Shown here: positions 9,794 to 18,430 of the stretch, piece by piece | Layout of the letters: each line of letters begins with the position of its first letter | Numbering within the stretch: the stretch's first letter is position 1 | Assembly (NCBI GenBank): GCA_963790965.1 | Contig: CAWBQO010000006.1 | Location: 310,001-374,000, forward strand | Direction of reading: 5' to 3' | Length of the DNA stretch: 64,000 nt | Source of the DNA: CAWBQO01 sp963790965 | GTDB taxonomy: Bacteria > Bacteroidota > Rhodothermia > Rhodothermales > DASSAV01 | Notes under the pieces: generated by a model | Database searches by the model: none | Seen by the model: the letters and a program-made list of their open reading frames with translations, nothing else | Told to the model about the DNA's origin: nothing | Program-made: the position numbers and the translations under genes

Positions 9794-10216
9794 ATGAAGG
9801 TTAGCGATGTAATGACGAAGAATCCCGCGTGCGCCACGCCCGCGTCGAGCCTCACGGAAGTGGCGAAGATGATGGTCGACTGCGATTGCGGGGCGGTCCC
9901 GGTGGTGAAGGATCAGAGTGCGCTCGAAGTGCTCGGGGTCATCACGGACCGCGACATTGTGGTGCGCACGCTTGGCGAGGGGCGCAGCCCGATGGACCTG
10001 ACCGCGCGAAACGTAATGACGGAGGCGGCAGTCACGATCGATCAAGACAAGAGTCTGAAAGACGCCGCTGAGTTGATGCAGAAGAAGCAAATCAGGCGCG
10101 TGGTTGTTACCGGCGCGGGAGGCAAGGTGGTCGGTATGCTCGCTCAGGCAGACCTTGCGCGCGAAGGTAAGGACCGCCTGACCGGAGATACCGTTCAGGA
10201 GATCTCGGAAAAGTAG
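9794..10216 (+). CDS. Tandem CBS-domain protein
   Basis: A 140-residue soluble protein made of two CBS motifs forming one Bateman module, starting MKVSDVMTKNPACATP. The first CBS runs to about residue 65 (GVITDRDIVVRTL) and the second from about 72 (NVMTEAAVTID) to 130 (GMLAQADLAREG). No catalytic domain is attached. Stand-alone CBS pairs bind adenosyl ligands or nucleotides and regulate partners, but no target is apparent here. A GC-rich hairpin with a T-run follows the stop. Confidence 0.92.
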   Translation: MKVSDVMTKNPACATPASSLTEVAKMMVDCDCGAVPVVKDQSALEVLGVITDRDIVVRTLGEGRSPMDLTARNVMTEAAVTIDQDKSLKDAAELMQKKQIRRVVVTGAGGKVVGMLAQADLAREGKDRLTGDTVQEISEK

Positions 10217-10228
10217 ATCAGAGTGAGA

Positions 10229-10262
10229 AGCCCGGTTCGGCAGCGCCGGGCCGGGCGTTTTC
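10229..10262 (+). terminator. Likely rho-independent terminator after the CBS gene
   Basis: GCCCGG and CCGGGC form a six-pair GC stem around a ten-base loop. A second GC block and GTTTTCG follow. It sits 13 bases past the CBS stop codon. The T-run is short, hence moderate confidence. Confidence 0.55.
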
Positions 10263-10335
10263 GCTTAGACCTGATTATTTAAGCAGATGCGGGAACCGGC
10301 CGGCCCGCGGCACGTGAAAGCACCCATAACAACGA

Positions 10336-10409
10336 CGCGGGGTGGAGCAGTCTGGTAGCTCATCGGGCTCATAACCCGAAGGTCGCGGGTTCAAATCCCG
10401 CCCCCGCTA
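10336..10409 (+). tRNA. Initiator tRNA-fMet (CAT)
   Basis: A 74-base cloverleaf with anticodon CAT in loop CTCATAA. It carries bacterial initiator identity features: three consecutive G-C pairs in the anticodon stem (GGG/CCC), an A11-U24 pair in the D stem, and an unpaired first acceptor position. That mismatch reads C1-U72, where the common bacterial form is C1-A72. The T arm is GCGGG-TTCAAAT-CCCGC. The 3' CCA is not encoded (the discriminator A is followed by CAA). A strong terminator follows within six bases. Confidence 0.95.
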
Positions 10410-10414
10410 CAATA

Positions 10415-10452
10415 GGCCCACTGGAGGATGCTCCGGTGGGCCTTGTGTTTTG
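10415..10452 (+). terminator. Rho-independent terminator of tRNA-fMet
   Basis: A 12-pair stem, GGCCCACTGGAG pairing with CTCCGGTGGGCC across a GATG loop, is followed by TTGTGTTTT. It begins six bases after the tRNA. The next roughly 250 bases, to the end of the DUF1206 gene at 10701, hold no gene I can support. Confidence 0.85.
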
Positions 10453-10700
10453 CCCCAAAACAGCGGCGCGTTTTCGAAGGACGTGTTGCCAGGTGCCGCC
10501 GCCGACGGCCGTTGCCTACCGCTGCACTCCCGAGCAAAGGTGCTTTTAGGTGCGATATAACGACGGTACCGACGTGGATCGGCCTGCGAATATGGGGCAA
10601 AAAGAATGCGATTTCGGCGTGCGGTGCCCCCGGAAATACAGCCTGTCACCCACTCTGCGGAGGGAGGACCAAGACGGCGTGCTCCGCGCGAGCGGAGAGA

Positions 10701-11543
10701 TCAAGAGGTGGAAGGAAAGTGCGCGTACCGGGCGCGGGTGAAACAGTAGACGCCGTAGGCCATCAGGCCGAGCGCCACAATGCCGAGGATCCAGGGCCCG
10801 AGCGGCTGCGACGCGAGCGTATCCAGGGCTCCTTCCAAGCCCTTCGTCTCCTGCGGGTCCGCCTGAAGCGCGGCCCGTATGAGAAAGACACCGATGATGA
10901 CGAACGTCACGGCGCGGGCAGCGATCCCGAACTGCCCCGTGTAGAGAGCGGCATTGCGCTCCTTCTCCGTCATGGTTGCGGCGTTGTAGTGTTTCATGAA
11001 TTTCGCCTGGTAGGCAGCTACCAACCGGTAAATGGCTACGCCGATGATCACCGCTCCCGCGATGCCGACCAGCCATCTTCCAAAGGGCTGCTCCATGACG
11101 CGAGCGGTCCATTCCGTCTTGGAACTGCCGTCGGACCCGGAGCTGCCTCCGCCCCAGCCGAAAACAATCGAGGCGGCCCACCAGGCGAGGCCGAGATAAA
11201 GGAGGCCGCTTAGAAGATAGGCACCGCGTTTAAGCAGGGCCTTTGCGTCGGTGCCGAGTTGCCTCGGATCTGTTACCGCCTCGATGACGCGCCAGATGCC
11301 ATAGCAAAGTAGGCCAATGGCCATGATCACGAGCATTACCTGGCCGAACGGCTCATCCGAAAGCGAGCTAATAGCACCCTTCGTCCCCTCGGTACCGCCG
11401 CCGGAACCGATGGCCGCCTGGACAGCCAGGGCACCGATGATCAGGTACACGGCACCTTTCGTGCTGTAGCCCGCGCGGGCTAATTTCTCGAGCCAGTTAT
11501 CGGTGGCGCTGCTTGCTGAGAGATGTGAGGAGGCGGAAGACAT
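10701..11543 (-). CDS. DUF1206 family membrane protein
   Basis: A 280-residue integral membrane protein built from three tandem DUF1206 modules of two helices each. The repeat signature recurs as ARAGYSTKGAVYLIIGALA (about residues 24-42), LKRGAYLLSGLLYLGLAWW and GQFGIAARAVTFVIIGVFL. The N terminus is Ser/Ala-rich and cytosolic in appearance. The family has no established function. It lies 35 bases downstream of the outer-membrane protein gene on the same strand and may be co-transcribed with it. Confidence 0.88.
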   Translation of the reverse strand: MSSASSHLSASSATDNWLEKLARAGYSTKGAVYLIIGALAVQAAIGSGGGTEGTKGAISSLSDEPFGQVMLVIMAIGLLCYGIWRVIEAVTDPRQLGTDAKALLKRGAYLLSGLLYLGLAWWAASIVFGWGGGSSGSDGSSKTEWTARVMEQPFGRWLVGIAGAVIIGVAIYRLVAAYQAKFMKHYNAATMTEKERNAALYTGQFGIAARAVTFVIIGVFLIRAALQADPQETKGLEGALDTLASQPLGPWILGIVALGLMAYGVYCFTRARYAHFPSTS

Positions 11544-11578
11544 GATTGGTAGGTCTCAGAAAAAGGGCGGCGAAACGC

Positions 11579-13795
11579 CTACAGTATAATGCGGTAGCCT
11601 ACAACGAACCGGTTATAACTGAAGAAATCGAGAGTACTGATCTCGCCGAACACAACGTTGTTACCGATGGGCACGTCGACGCCCGTGAAGAGATTGAAGA
11701 CGAGGCCGAGGCCGGACAGGAACCGCTCACTGGCGAGGCCCGCCCCGATGCCCACGTATGGCGCGCTGCGGTAAGGGGTAGTGACGCCCAGCGGAAGGGC
11801 TGCGTTGGCGAGGAGCGCAAAAGAAGGGCTGCCGGAGCCGAATCCGAGTGTCATTTCAGGAAGCAACCGCACCCTTGAACGGGAGCGCAGATCCGCGCGC
11901 GCGCCCAACAAGAAGCGGTAAGGCCCCTCGCCAAAGCGGCCACCGGTGAGCACTGACAGGGCGTGGAGCTGGTTTCCCAGAACCGTTTCGCTGGAAGCAG
12001 GTGCCACGTAGGGAGCGTCCACGATGGTCAGGTCCTGGTCGCCCGTCGTGTTGATCTGCCTTCTGAGGAGTAACATTTCCTGCAGCATACGCTGCTGCAG
12101 CCGCTCTTCCATCTGCGCCAGTTGCTGTGCGGTGGCGTCATTTTGCTGTGGCTCCGTTCCTGAGATGCCCCGAAGAGCAAGCTGCCGCTGCACTTCCGCC
12201 TGAACACGGGCTTCGAACTCCGATGTGCCCGGCTGCGCCTGAAGGTCCGCGCCCACGGCCGGCGCGGCCGCCACCGATTCGCCACTGGCGACGGCCGTGG
12301 AGGCTGAACCTTTGCCAAAACGAAGAATGATCTCACCCTCTTCGGGGATCGGGATCGTAATCGTCTCGGCGGACAGGTTCGAGCGCGTTTCTGCCGGCTC
12401 CTGAACCACTACGGCAGACTGTTGCCTCAGCCCGGCCATGGAACGGTAGAACGCGAGCGAGTCGCCCTGATCGAGCGCGTCGAGCGCCTGTAGAAGCCGC
12501 GTGGCGTCGGCGGAGCGTGTGGCGCTCTCGCGCGCAACAATCGGCGCGTCCTCTCGACCGCCTCCGCCGCCCACCCCGAACGAAATGCCGCCGGTGTACA
12601 TCATGCTGCGCGTAACCTGGCTCGTGGAGGTGACGTCGGCCACTTCCTGGGTGCTCATCAGGAGCGCGCGGGCGGAAGCTTGCAGCCGGACGCGGCTCGA
12701 GAGAGGGAGCGTGAGACCGACGCCTCCCTGCACGAACGGCTGATCGTCCGGGTGGCCGTCGGGGCCTTCATAGCCTTTGCCACTGTCGAGATAGCCGGCC
12801 CCGAGGATGATGAACGGCGAGGTGGAGCGCCAACCCGAGGAGAAGCCGAACTTGCCTTCTGCGCCGTAGGCCGTCAGGTCGTCGGTTCGGAAGGGGGCAT
12901 CGGCGTTTGAGGCTCGCCAGACGAACCCGCGCAAGCCGACGAAAGGCCCGATGTCAATTCCGGCGGAAGCGCCCAGCACGGCGTGAGAGGACTGGAAGCC
13001 GGTATCGTCGCCGAAGCGAATGGCACCGGCGTACGGCTCGACGCGAAGCCGAAGACCGCTCAAGCCGCCGCTGAACTGATCCTTGAACGCCGCGTCCACC
13101 TGGCTTCCGAGAAGATCGTCGCCGCCACCCAGATAGACCTTTAGGCCAAGCCGCAAAGCCCAGTTGTTGACCTGCGTCCGGTTGAAGCTTTCCGTGACGA
13201 AGCCGATGGTGGCGGCATCCTCTTCGCTAAAGAGCGTACCGGCGAGACTGTAGCGATACAGCAGGTTTTCGACGCTTGCCGTCAGCGTGTAGCGCCCGGA
13301 CTGGTTGAGTTGCAGACCGGCTCCGCCGAGCAGATAGACCGTGCTCGTGCGTTCGAGGCCATCCGGCTCGAACCGGAGCACGCCCGCTCCGAGACGCAGA
13401 AACGGGACGGCCTGGCCTTCGGAGAAATTGACCTTGAGGTTGCCTCCGTAGCGGCGCATACCGACCTTCCGCCCGCTGATCCCAGTTAGGAGTTCCTGCG
13501 TGAGACTCCCGACCCCCTCGATGTTGCTGAAGTCCGTTTCAAGCTTATCGTTGAAGAGGTAAAGGCCGCCCAGCTCGATGTACTGGCCGAAACCAAACCC
13601 GACCTCGCCCCCGTAGAGGAAAGCAGGCTTCAGGCCCGCGTTGTTGGAGAAGAAGACGTACTCGCCAACGGGACTGCCGGTGTAGGAGATGCCTCTAATC
13701 TGGGCATCGGCGGTGCCGACAATCAGGACGCATACGAGGCTGAGTAGGCCGCGAAGGAGCGGCGGGCGGAAGAGAAAAGGAGAGCGCGTATTCAT
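11579..13795 (-). CDS. Large outer-membrane beta-barrel protein with central coiled coil
   Basis: A 738-residue exported protein of no family I can name precisely. A signal peptide (LLRGLLSLVCVLIVGTADA) precedes a first region rich in amphipathic beta strands with Gly/aromatic alternation (about residues 32-400). A Ser/Ala/Glu-rich linker follows. A Gln/Glu/Leu-rich segment near residues 535-585 (EERLQQRMLQEMLLLRRQ) is a predicted coiled coil. A second strand-rich region (about 600-738) ends in the hydrophobic GYRIIL, typical of barrel C termini. I infer two barrels or one split barrel joined by a periplasmic coiled coil. A lipoprotein gene lies 60 bases upstream on the same strand, suggesting an envelope operon. 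Confidence 0.75.
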   Translation of the reverse strand: MNTRSPFLFRPPLLRGLLSLVCVLIVGTADAQIRGISYTGSPVGEYVFFSNNAGLKPAFLYGGEVGFGFGQYIELGGLYLFNDKLETDFSNIEGVGSLTQELLTGISGRKVGMRRYGGNLKVNFSEGQAVPFLRLGAGVLRFEPDGLERTSTVYLLGGAGLQLNQSGRYTLTASVENLLYRYSLAGTLFSEEDAATIGFVTESFNRTQVNNWALRLGLKVYLGGGDDLLGSQVDAAFKDQFSGGLSGLRLRVEPYAGAIRFGDDTGFQSSHAVLGASAGIDIGPFVGLRGFVWRASNADAPFRTDDLTAYGAEGKFGFSSGWRSTSPFIILGAGYLDSGKGYEGPDGHPDDQPFVQGGVGLTLPLSSRVRLQASARALLMSTQEVADVTSTSQVTRSMMYTGGISFGVGGGGGREDAPIVARESATRSADATRLLQALDALDQGDSLAFYRSMAGLRQQSAVVVQEPAETRSNLSAETITIPIPEEGEIILRFGKGSASTAVASGESVAAAPAVGADLQAQPGTSEFEARVQAEVQRQLALRGISGTEPQQNDATAQQLAQMEERLQQRMLQEMLLLRRQINTTGDQDLTIVDAPYVAPASSETVLGNQLHALSVLTGGRFGEGPYRFLLGARADLRSRSRVRLLPEMTLGFGSGSPSFALLANAALPLGVTTPYRSAPYVGIGAGLASERFLSGLGLVFNLFTGVDVPIGNNVVFGEISTLDFFSYNRFVVGYRIIL

Positions 13796-13855
13796 GGCGG
13801 CGGCAGCTAAGATGTGGGTGCGGGTGGCATCTGCAATGAGAAGGTTTCGGCCTCT

Positions 13856-14395
13856 CTACGGCACCAGTCCCGCATCACTGCCCTGTGACACCTGGAGCCT
13901 GATCGTTCCGCGCACCGGCGGTACGCCCTCAAACTCACTGGAGATGGTGGAAAGATTGACAACCTGCACTTGCTCGACCTGCATCGTCGCCGCTTCGAGC
14001 CGCCTGAAAGACAGCGGGTTCGACAGGTAGATTGGTGAGAGCAGTCCCGGGCTGTCCTTGCCGCCGTCGAGGCGCACCTCGTCGGCTGAGACGTCAAAGT
14101 CGCCGGTGATCAGGGTCGTAAGCTGATCCCGAAAGGCGTAAGTCAGGACAAAGTCGCAGCTATTGAGGAGGCGCAGTTGCGTGTTGGAGGCGTCGAGGGT
14201 ATCAAGCAGATCGATGACGGGGAAGTAGTCTGCGTCCGGATCAAACGTGAACACCGTGGCACCGTACGTCCCCGCGACGGAGCCACAGGACACCCGGTCG
14301 AACGGATCGCCGGAATCGCAGGCGGCGGTGCCAACGAGCACGGCCATCAGAGCGGCGAAGGCGGACAAGAGGGACCTTTCGGCAGCAGTGCGCAT
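13856..14395 (-). CDS. Hypothetical lipoprotein
   Basis: About 179 residues from the ATG at 14395, which directly begins a lipoprotein signal: MRTAAERSLLSAFAALMAVL, then VGTAAC with Cys as the acylation site, then DSGD. A longer frame starting at 14494 lacks signal logic. The mature part has the character of a small beta protein (YGATVFTFD, TYAFRDQLTTLITGDFDVS, GVPPVRGTIRLQVSQ) without a family match I recognise. It is 60 bases upstream of the outer-membrane protein gene and probably forms an operon with it. Confidence 0.7.
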   Translation of the reverse strand: MRTAAERSLLSAFAALMAVLVGTAACDSGDPFDRVSCGSVAGTYGATVFTFDPDADYFPVIDLLDTLDASNTQLRLLNSCDFVLTYAFRDQLTTLITGDFDVSADEVRLDGGKDSPGLLSPIYLSNPLSFRRLEAATMQVEQVQVVNLSTISSEFEGVPPVRGTIRLQVSQGSDAGLVP

Positions 14396-14961
14396 GGCGT
14401 CTCGCGAGTGTAACGGGGTGCGTATTATGGAAGACGAGGAGTAAGCTATCCGGTCGGAAAAGCGAGCGGACAGGGCCAGTGCTTTGTCATTCACTTAAGC
14501 CCGTTGGCGACAGGTGCACCTCGAACTGCGGAGGAGCGAGCCGCAATGGAGGAATCAGCCCGCGACGCGGCGCGGCAAGACTTGCCTTGACAAGCGCTTG
14601 CGAAGTGCTCACGCCCAAGGCGATCCGGCTTCGTGGAGACTACTCTCAACTAACAGAAACAGTCGGTTGGTTGTTGTCACCAAGTTGTTCTTAGTCGCCG
14701 CGGTTTGCGAACACGGAAGCCGCGCAGTACTGCTGGCGCAGGAATTGGCTGTTGTGGCGCGGTCAGTTTCGGGAGGCAAGATCGGCGGTGCCAGCGTTGC
14801 GGAGGGGTTGCGGCTTTTGGAGGAGGTCCCTCCGCGCGGCCTCGGGGTTCGGGGGAGGCCGGACAGAAGTTTATGGCTCGGCCTTGGTCGGGATGACACG
14901 TGGCACGGGTAGAGGAAGGCGTGATCGCGAGAGTATCGCGCGAAGACGCTATCGCGGCGTA
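14396..14961. other. Intergenic stretch with a degenerate dispersed-repeat fragment
   Basis: I see no convincing gene in these 566 bases. The segment at about 14818-14920 (GGAGGTCCCTCCGCGCGG, later GGTCGGGATGACACG) is a diverged relative of the 412-bp repeat found at 50609-51700. The remainder is unassigned. It separates the lipoprotein gene from the tRNA-Pro repeat array. Confidence 0.6.
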
Positions 14962-15731
14962 GTCCGGGTGGCGGGATTTGAACCCACGACCTTCCCGCTC
15001 GGGCGGGACGCGCTATCAGTGGCAAGGCCACCCTTCCGAGTTGGAAAGGCGGCCTTCTATGTCGGGGTGGCGGGATTTGAACCCACGACCTTCCCGCTCG
15101 GGCGGGACGCGCTATCAGTGGCAAGGCCACCCTTCCGAGTTGGAAAGGCGGCCTTCTATGTCGGGGTGGCGGGATTTGAACCCACGACCTTCCCGCTCGG
15201 GCGGGACGCGCTTGTCGAAGGCACGGATTCTTTGACCAAAGCAAAGCGGCTCCCTCGGTCTGAGGAAGCCGCTCTATGTCGGGGTGGCGGGATTTGAACC
15301 CACGACCTTCCCGCTCGGGCGGGACGCGCTATCAGTGGCAAGGCCACCCTTCCGAGGTGGAAAGGCGGCCTTCTATGTCGGGGTGGCGAGATTTGAACCC
15401 ACGACCTTCCCGCTCGGGCGGGACGCGCTTGTCGAAGGCACGGATTCTTTGACCAAAGCAAAGCGGCTCCCTCGGTCTGAGGAAGCCGCTCTTTGTCGGG
15501 GTGGCGGGATTTGAACCCACGACCTTCCCGCTCGGGCGGGACGCGCTTGTCGAAGGCACGGATTCTTTGACCAAAGCAAAGCGGCTCCCTCGGTCTGAGG
15601 AAGCCGCTCTTTGTCGGGGTGGCGGGATTTGAACCCACGACCTTCCCGCTCGGGCGGGACGCGCTTGTCGAAGGCACGGATTCTTTGACCAAAGCAAAGC
15701 GGCTCCCTCGGTCTGAGGAAGCCGCTCTTTG
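14962..15731 (-). repeat. Tandem array of seven tRNA-Pro 3'-half copies with hairpin spacers
   Basis: Seven head-to-tail units trail the 3' end of tRNA-Pro. Their starts on the + strand are 14962, 15061, 15160, 15278, 15377, 15495 and 15613, and the intact tRNA continues the series at 15731. Two unit lengths alternate: 99 bp (14962, 15061, 15278) and 118 bp (15160, 15377, 15495, 15613). Read on the minus strand, each unit has a GC hairpin, then a spacer, then a copy of the tRNA from the AGCGCG of the D stem to the discriminator base. The roughly 30 bases of variable loop, T arm and acceptor strand match the tRNA almost perfectly. The anticodon arm is replaced by a 16-base palindrome (TCCCGC-CCGA-GCGGGA). 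The copies cannot decode. The array resembles the rtT repeats behind E. coli tyrT. Confidence 0.95.
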
Positions 15732-15805
<74 letters not shown>

Positions 15806-15850
15806 TTTCAAACAAGACGCTTTGTACCGGTCGGGCAACGGGACGGTTCC

Positions 15851-17747
15851 CTACCGCTCCGCGAAACTCTCGTACATCTCGTCAACCAGGGGGGCGTACT
15901 GCTGCTCGATGCGGCGGCGCTTGAGCTTCATCGTGGGCGTCATGAGGTCGTTGTCCACCGTGAAACCGGCCGCGACGAGGCGGAAATCTCTGATTTTCTC
16001 GTGTGCGGCGGCGTTCTTCGAGTACGTCCGGAACTCCTGCTCGAACAACTCTCGCACCTTCGGCTCTCGAAGAAGCGCTTCGTCGTCTTCATGATCGACC
16101 CCGTGCTCGGCAGCGAATGCGTGCAGGGCCTCCAGGTTCGGCACGACGAGCGCAGTCAAGAACTCACGCCCCTCGCCAATGATCAGGATCTGGTCGATCC
16201 ACATCACGCTCGTAAACTGCTCTTCGATCGGGCCGGGATAAATGTTCTTCCCGCCGGCCGAAACCATCATATGCTTGATGCGGTCGGTGATCGAGCAAGT
16301 AGCCCTTGTCGAACCGGCCCACATCTCCGGTGTGATACCAGCCGTCCGCGTCGATGGCCTCCCGCGTGGCATCTTCGTTGTTCCAGTATCCAAGCATCAC
16401 GTTTGGCCCCTTCGCTACGATCTCGCCCTCGCCGGTCGTCAGGCGCGAAGGGAAGTCGTCTCCGCTGAGCCGCCCGATGATCGTTCCGTTGGACAGGCGC
16501 TGAATGGCGACCGTAACGCCCGGAAGCACATGGCCGACGCTCCCGAAGCGCGGCTTGTCGAACGGGCTGACGGCCAGCACCGGGGCCGTTTCGGTAAGCC
16601 CGTATCCCTCGATGATGACGATGCCGGCCGCCTCGAAGAACTCGCCGATCACGCGCGGAAGGGCGGCCCCACCGGAGACGGCAAACCGAATGTTGCCGCC
16701 GATGCGCTCGTGCAGTTTGGAAAACACGAGCCGGTGCGCAATCGCGTACTGCGCCTTGAGCAGCGGCCCCGGTCCACGGCCGCTCTTCTTTGCCTCGGCG
16801 ACCTTCTTCCCCGTGTCGACAGCCCAGCCAAAGATGTTCTTTTTAACGGCGGAGCCTTCTTCGACCGAGCGCGCAATGGCGTTGTAGATCTTTTCGAAGA
16901 GGCGCGGCACGGAGACCATGACGGTCGGATGCACCTCCACGAGGTTGCGGCTCACCGTGTCGATGCTCTCGGCGTAAGAGATGCGCCCTCCGGCGGCCAT
17001 GACCGCCGTGTAGCCGCCCGTCCGCTCGAACGAATGGCAGAGCGGCAAAAAGGAGAGGTGATGATCGTCCTCCGTGAAGGGCACCAGTTCAAGTGCAGCC
17101 TGCGCATTGGAAGAAATATTGCCATGCGTCAGCATGACGCCCTTCGGATTGCCCGTCGTGCCCGACGTATAGATCAGCGCGCAAAGAGAATCTCGCGTCA
17201 CGGCTCTGGTCAGCGCGCGGATCTCATCTGCGTGCTGCCGCCAGGCTTCCTTTCCCTCCGCCACAATGTCGCTCCAGGCGCGGACGTGCTCCTGCCGCTC
17301 CTTCCGCAGCTCGCTCATCGTGATGATCTCCCGAAGATCCGGGCAGTCCGGAAAGATCTGCTCCGCCTTGCGAAGCTGTATGGACGTGGAAACGAGAAAG
17401 AGGGAGGCCCCGGAGTCTTTAATGATGTAGGCCACCTGCGCTGCAGGAAGGGACGTGTAGAGCGAGACGTTGACCGCGCCGACAAGCATCGTGGCCATGT
17501 CCATGACGGCCCACTCGGGACGGTTCTCCGACAGGATCGCGACGCGATCACCGGGGCGAACGCCCGTCGTGTAGAGGTATCCCGCTACGTGTTCGACCTG
17601 TTCGACAAGGCCTTCCCAGGAAATGTCGACCCATTCCTTCGCGTTCTTATCTTTATACGAGAGGACCGGCCGATTCTTGCCGCGGTAGCGGGCAAGCTGC
17701 CCGTATAGTAGTTCAGGAATCGTCTCGAATTCTACCGTAGCCGCCAT
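15851..17747 (-). pseudogene. Long-chain acyl-CoA synthetase (AMP-forming), frameshifted
   Basis: FAA1-type fatty acyl-CoA ligase, interrupted as read. The ATG at 17747 (MAATVEFETIPELL) has a good AGGAG nine bases upstream. The first frame carries YTSGTTGNPKGV (ATP loop), EGYGLTETAP and WYHTGDVGRFDKGYL, then runs out of homology. The matching continuation, ITDRIKHMMVSAGGKNIYPG through PTMKLKRR to the stop at 15851, is in another frame. The switch falls at about 16289-16296 (CTCGATCACC on the coding strand), equivalent to one extra base or two missing. Conceptually joined, the protein is about 630 residues and complete. No other damage is visible, so a recent mutation or a sequencing error is as likely as true loss. 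It would activate fatty acids for beta-oxidation or lipid synthesis. Confidence 0.88.
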
Positions 17748-17905
17748 AATGTTACTCCTGGTGATGGGATAGCCGCTCAAGGGCTACTTTATCATTCGGA
17801 AAGGTACGAAATACGTGCTCTTCCGCAATCGTTTCACCCTCACGCGCCCCTTATGCCGGCGTTTGACGAGCGCACCTATTCATCGATCTTAAACGCTTTC
17901 TTCAA

Positions 17906-18385
17906 ATGACCTCTTCTTCTGACGAACACGCGCCGAAGCAGGGCGAGGTGGTAGTACGCGCCGGAGCGCAGGGGTTTCGGGTGGACGTGCGGGCCGGAGG
18001 GCACACGCTGGTTGCGGATGAACCGGAAAAAGCAGGCGGCACAGATGCCGGACCCTCTCCCTACGATCTGCTCGCCGCCGCGCTCGGCGCGTGTACGGCC
18101 ATGACGCTGCGCATGTACGCGGACCGCAAGGGCCTCGCTCTCGAAGGCGTCTCGGTTGAGCTAAACCACCGCCGCGAACACGCCGCCGATAGCGCGAGCT
18201 GCGAAGCGGCGGACGCCCACCTCCACGTCATCGAGCGCGCCATCAAACTCGACGGTCCGCTCACCGTGGTTCAGCGCGAGCGATTGTTGCAGATCGCCGA
18301 GCATTGCCCCGTTCACCGGACGCTTACGGGCGACATCAGCATCCGCTCCCATCTCGTGGGGGACGATCCCATTCGGTACCAGTAA
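17906..18385 (+). CDS. OsmC/Ohr-family peroxide-reducing protein
   Basis: A 159-residue OsmC-like protein. The first redox cysteine is in LGACTAMTLRMYADRKG (about residue 71) and the second in EHCPVHRTLTG (about 132), the normal spacing for the family. Such proteins reduce organic hydroperoxides in the cytosol with dihydrolipoamide or similar thiols. It is transcribed divergently from the acyl-CoA synthetase and is followed 45 bases later by ilvD on the same strand. Confidence 0.93.
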   Translation: MTSSSDEHAPKQGEVVVRAGAQGFRVDVRAGGHTLVADEPEKAGGTDAGPSPYDLLAAALGACTAMTLRMYADRKGLALEGVSVELNHRREHAADSASCEAADAHLHVIERAIKLDGPLTVVQRERLLQIAEHCPVHRTLTGDISIRSHLVGDDPIRYQ

Positions 18386-18430
18386 TTCGTCGCCCGCCCA
18401 TTACGCTCCATTCCCACCCAATCCGGCACC

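Noticed and set aside
10453..10700. Signal-recognition-particle or 6S RNA gene downstream of tRNA-fMet
   Set aside because: I looked for the SRP GGAAGG...AGCAG loop and a long imperfect 6S-like stem and found neither.
14962..15731. CRISPR array
   Set aside because: Repeats are regular, but the whole 99- or 118-bp unit is repeated, there are no unique spacers, and the repeated core is the tRNA-Pro 3' end. No cas genes are present.
14962..15731. Seven additional functional tRNA genes
   Set aside because: The anticodon arm is replaced by a 4-base-loop palindrome and the 5' acceptor strand is missing or only partly matching, so no decoding tRNA can form.
16242..17708. 488-residue protein antisense to the acyl-CoA synthetase
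   Set aside because: Shadow frame; no start signal and no motif, while the opposite strand has all ligase motifs.
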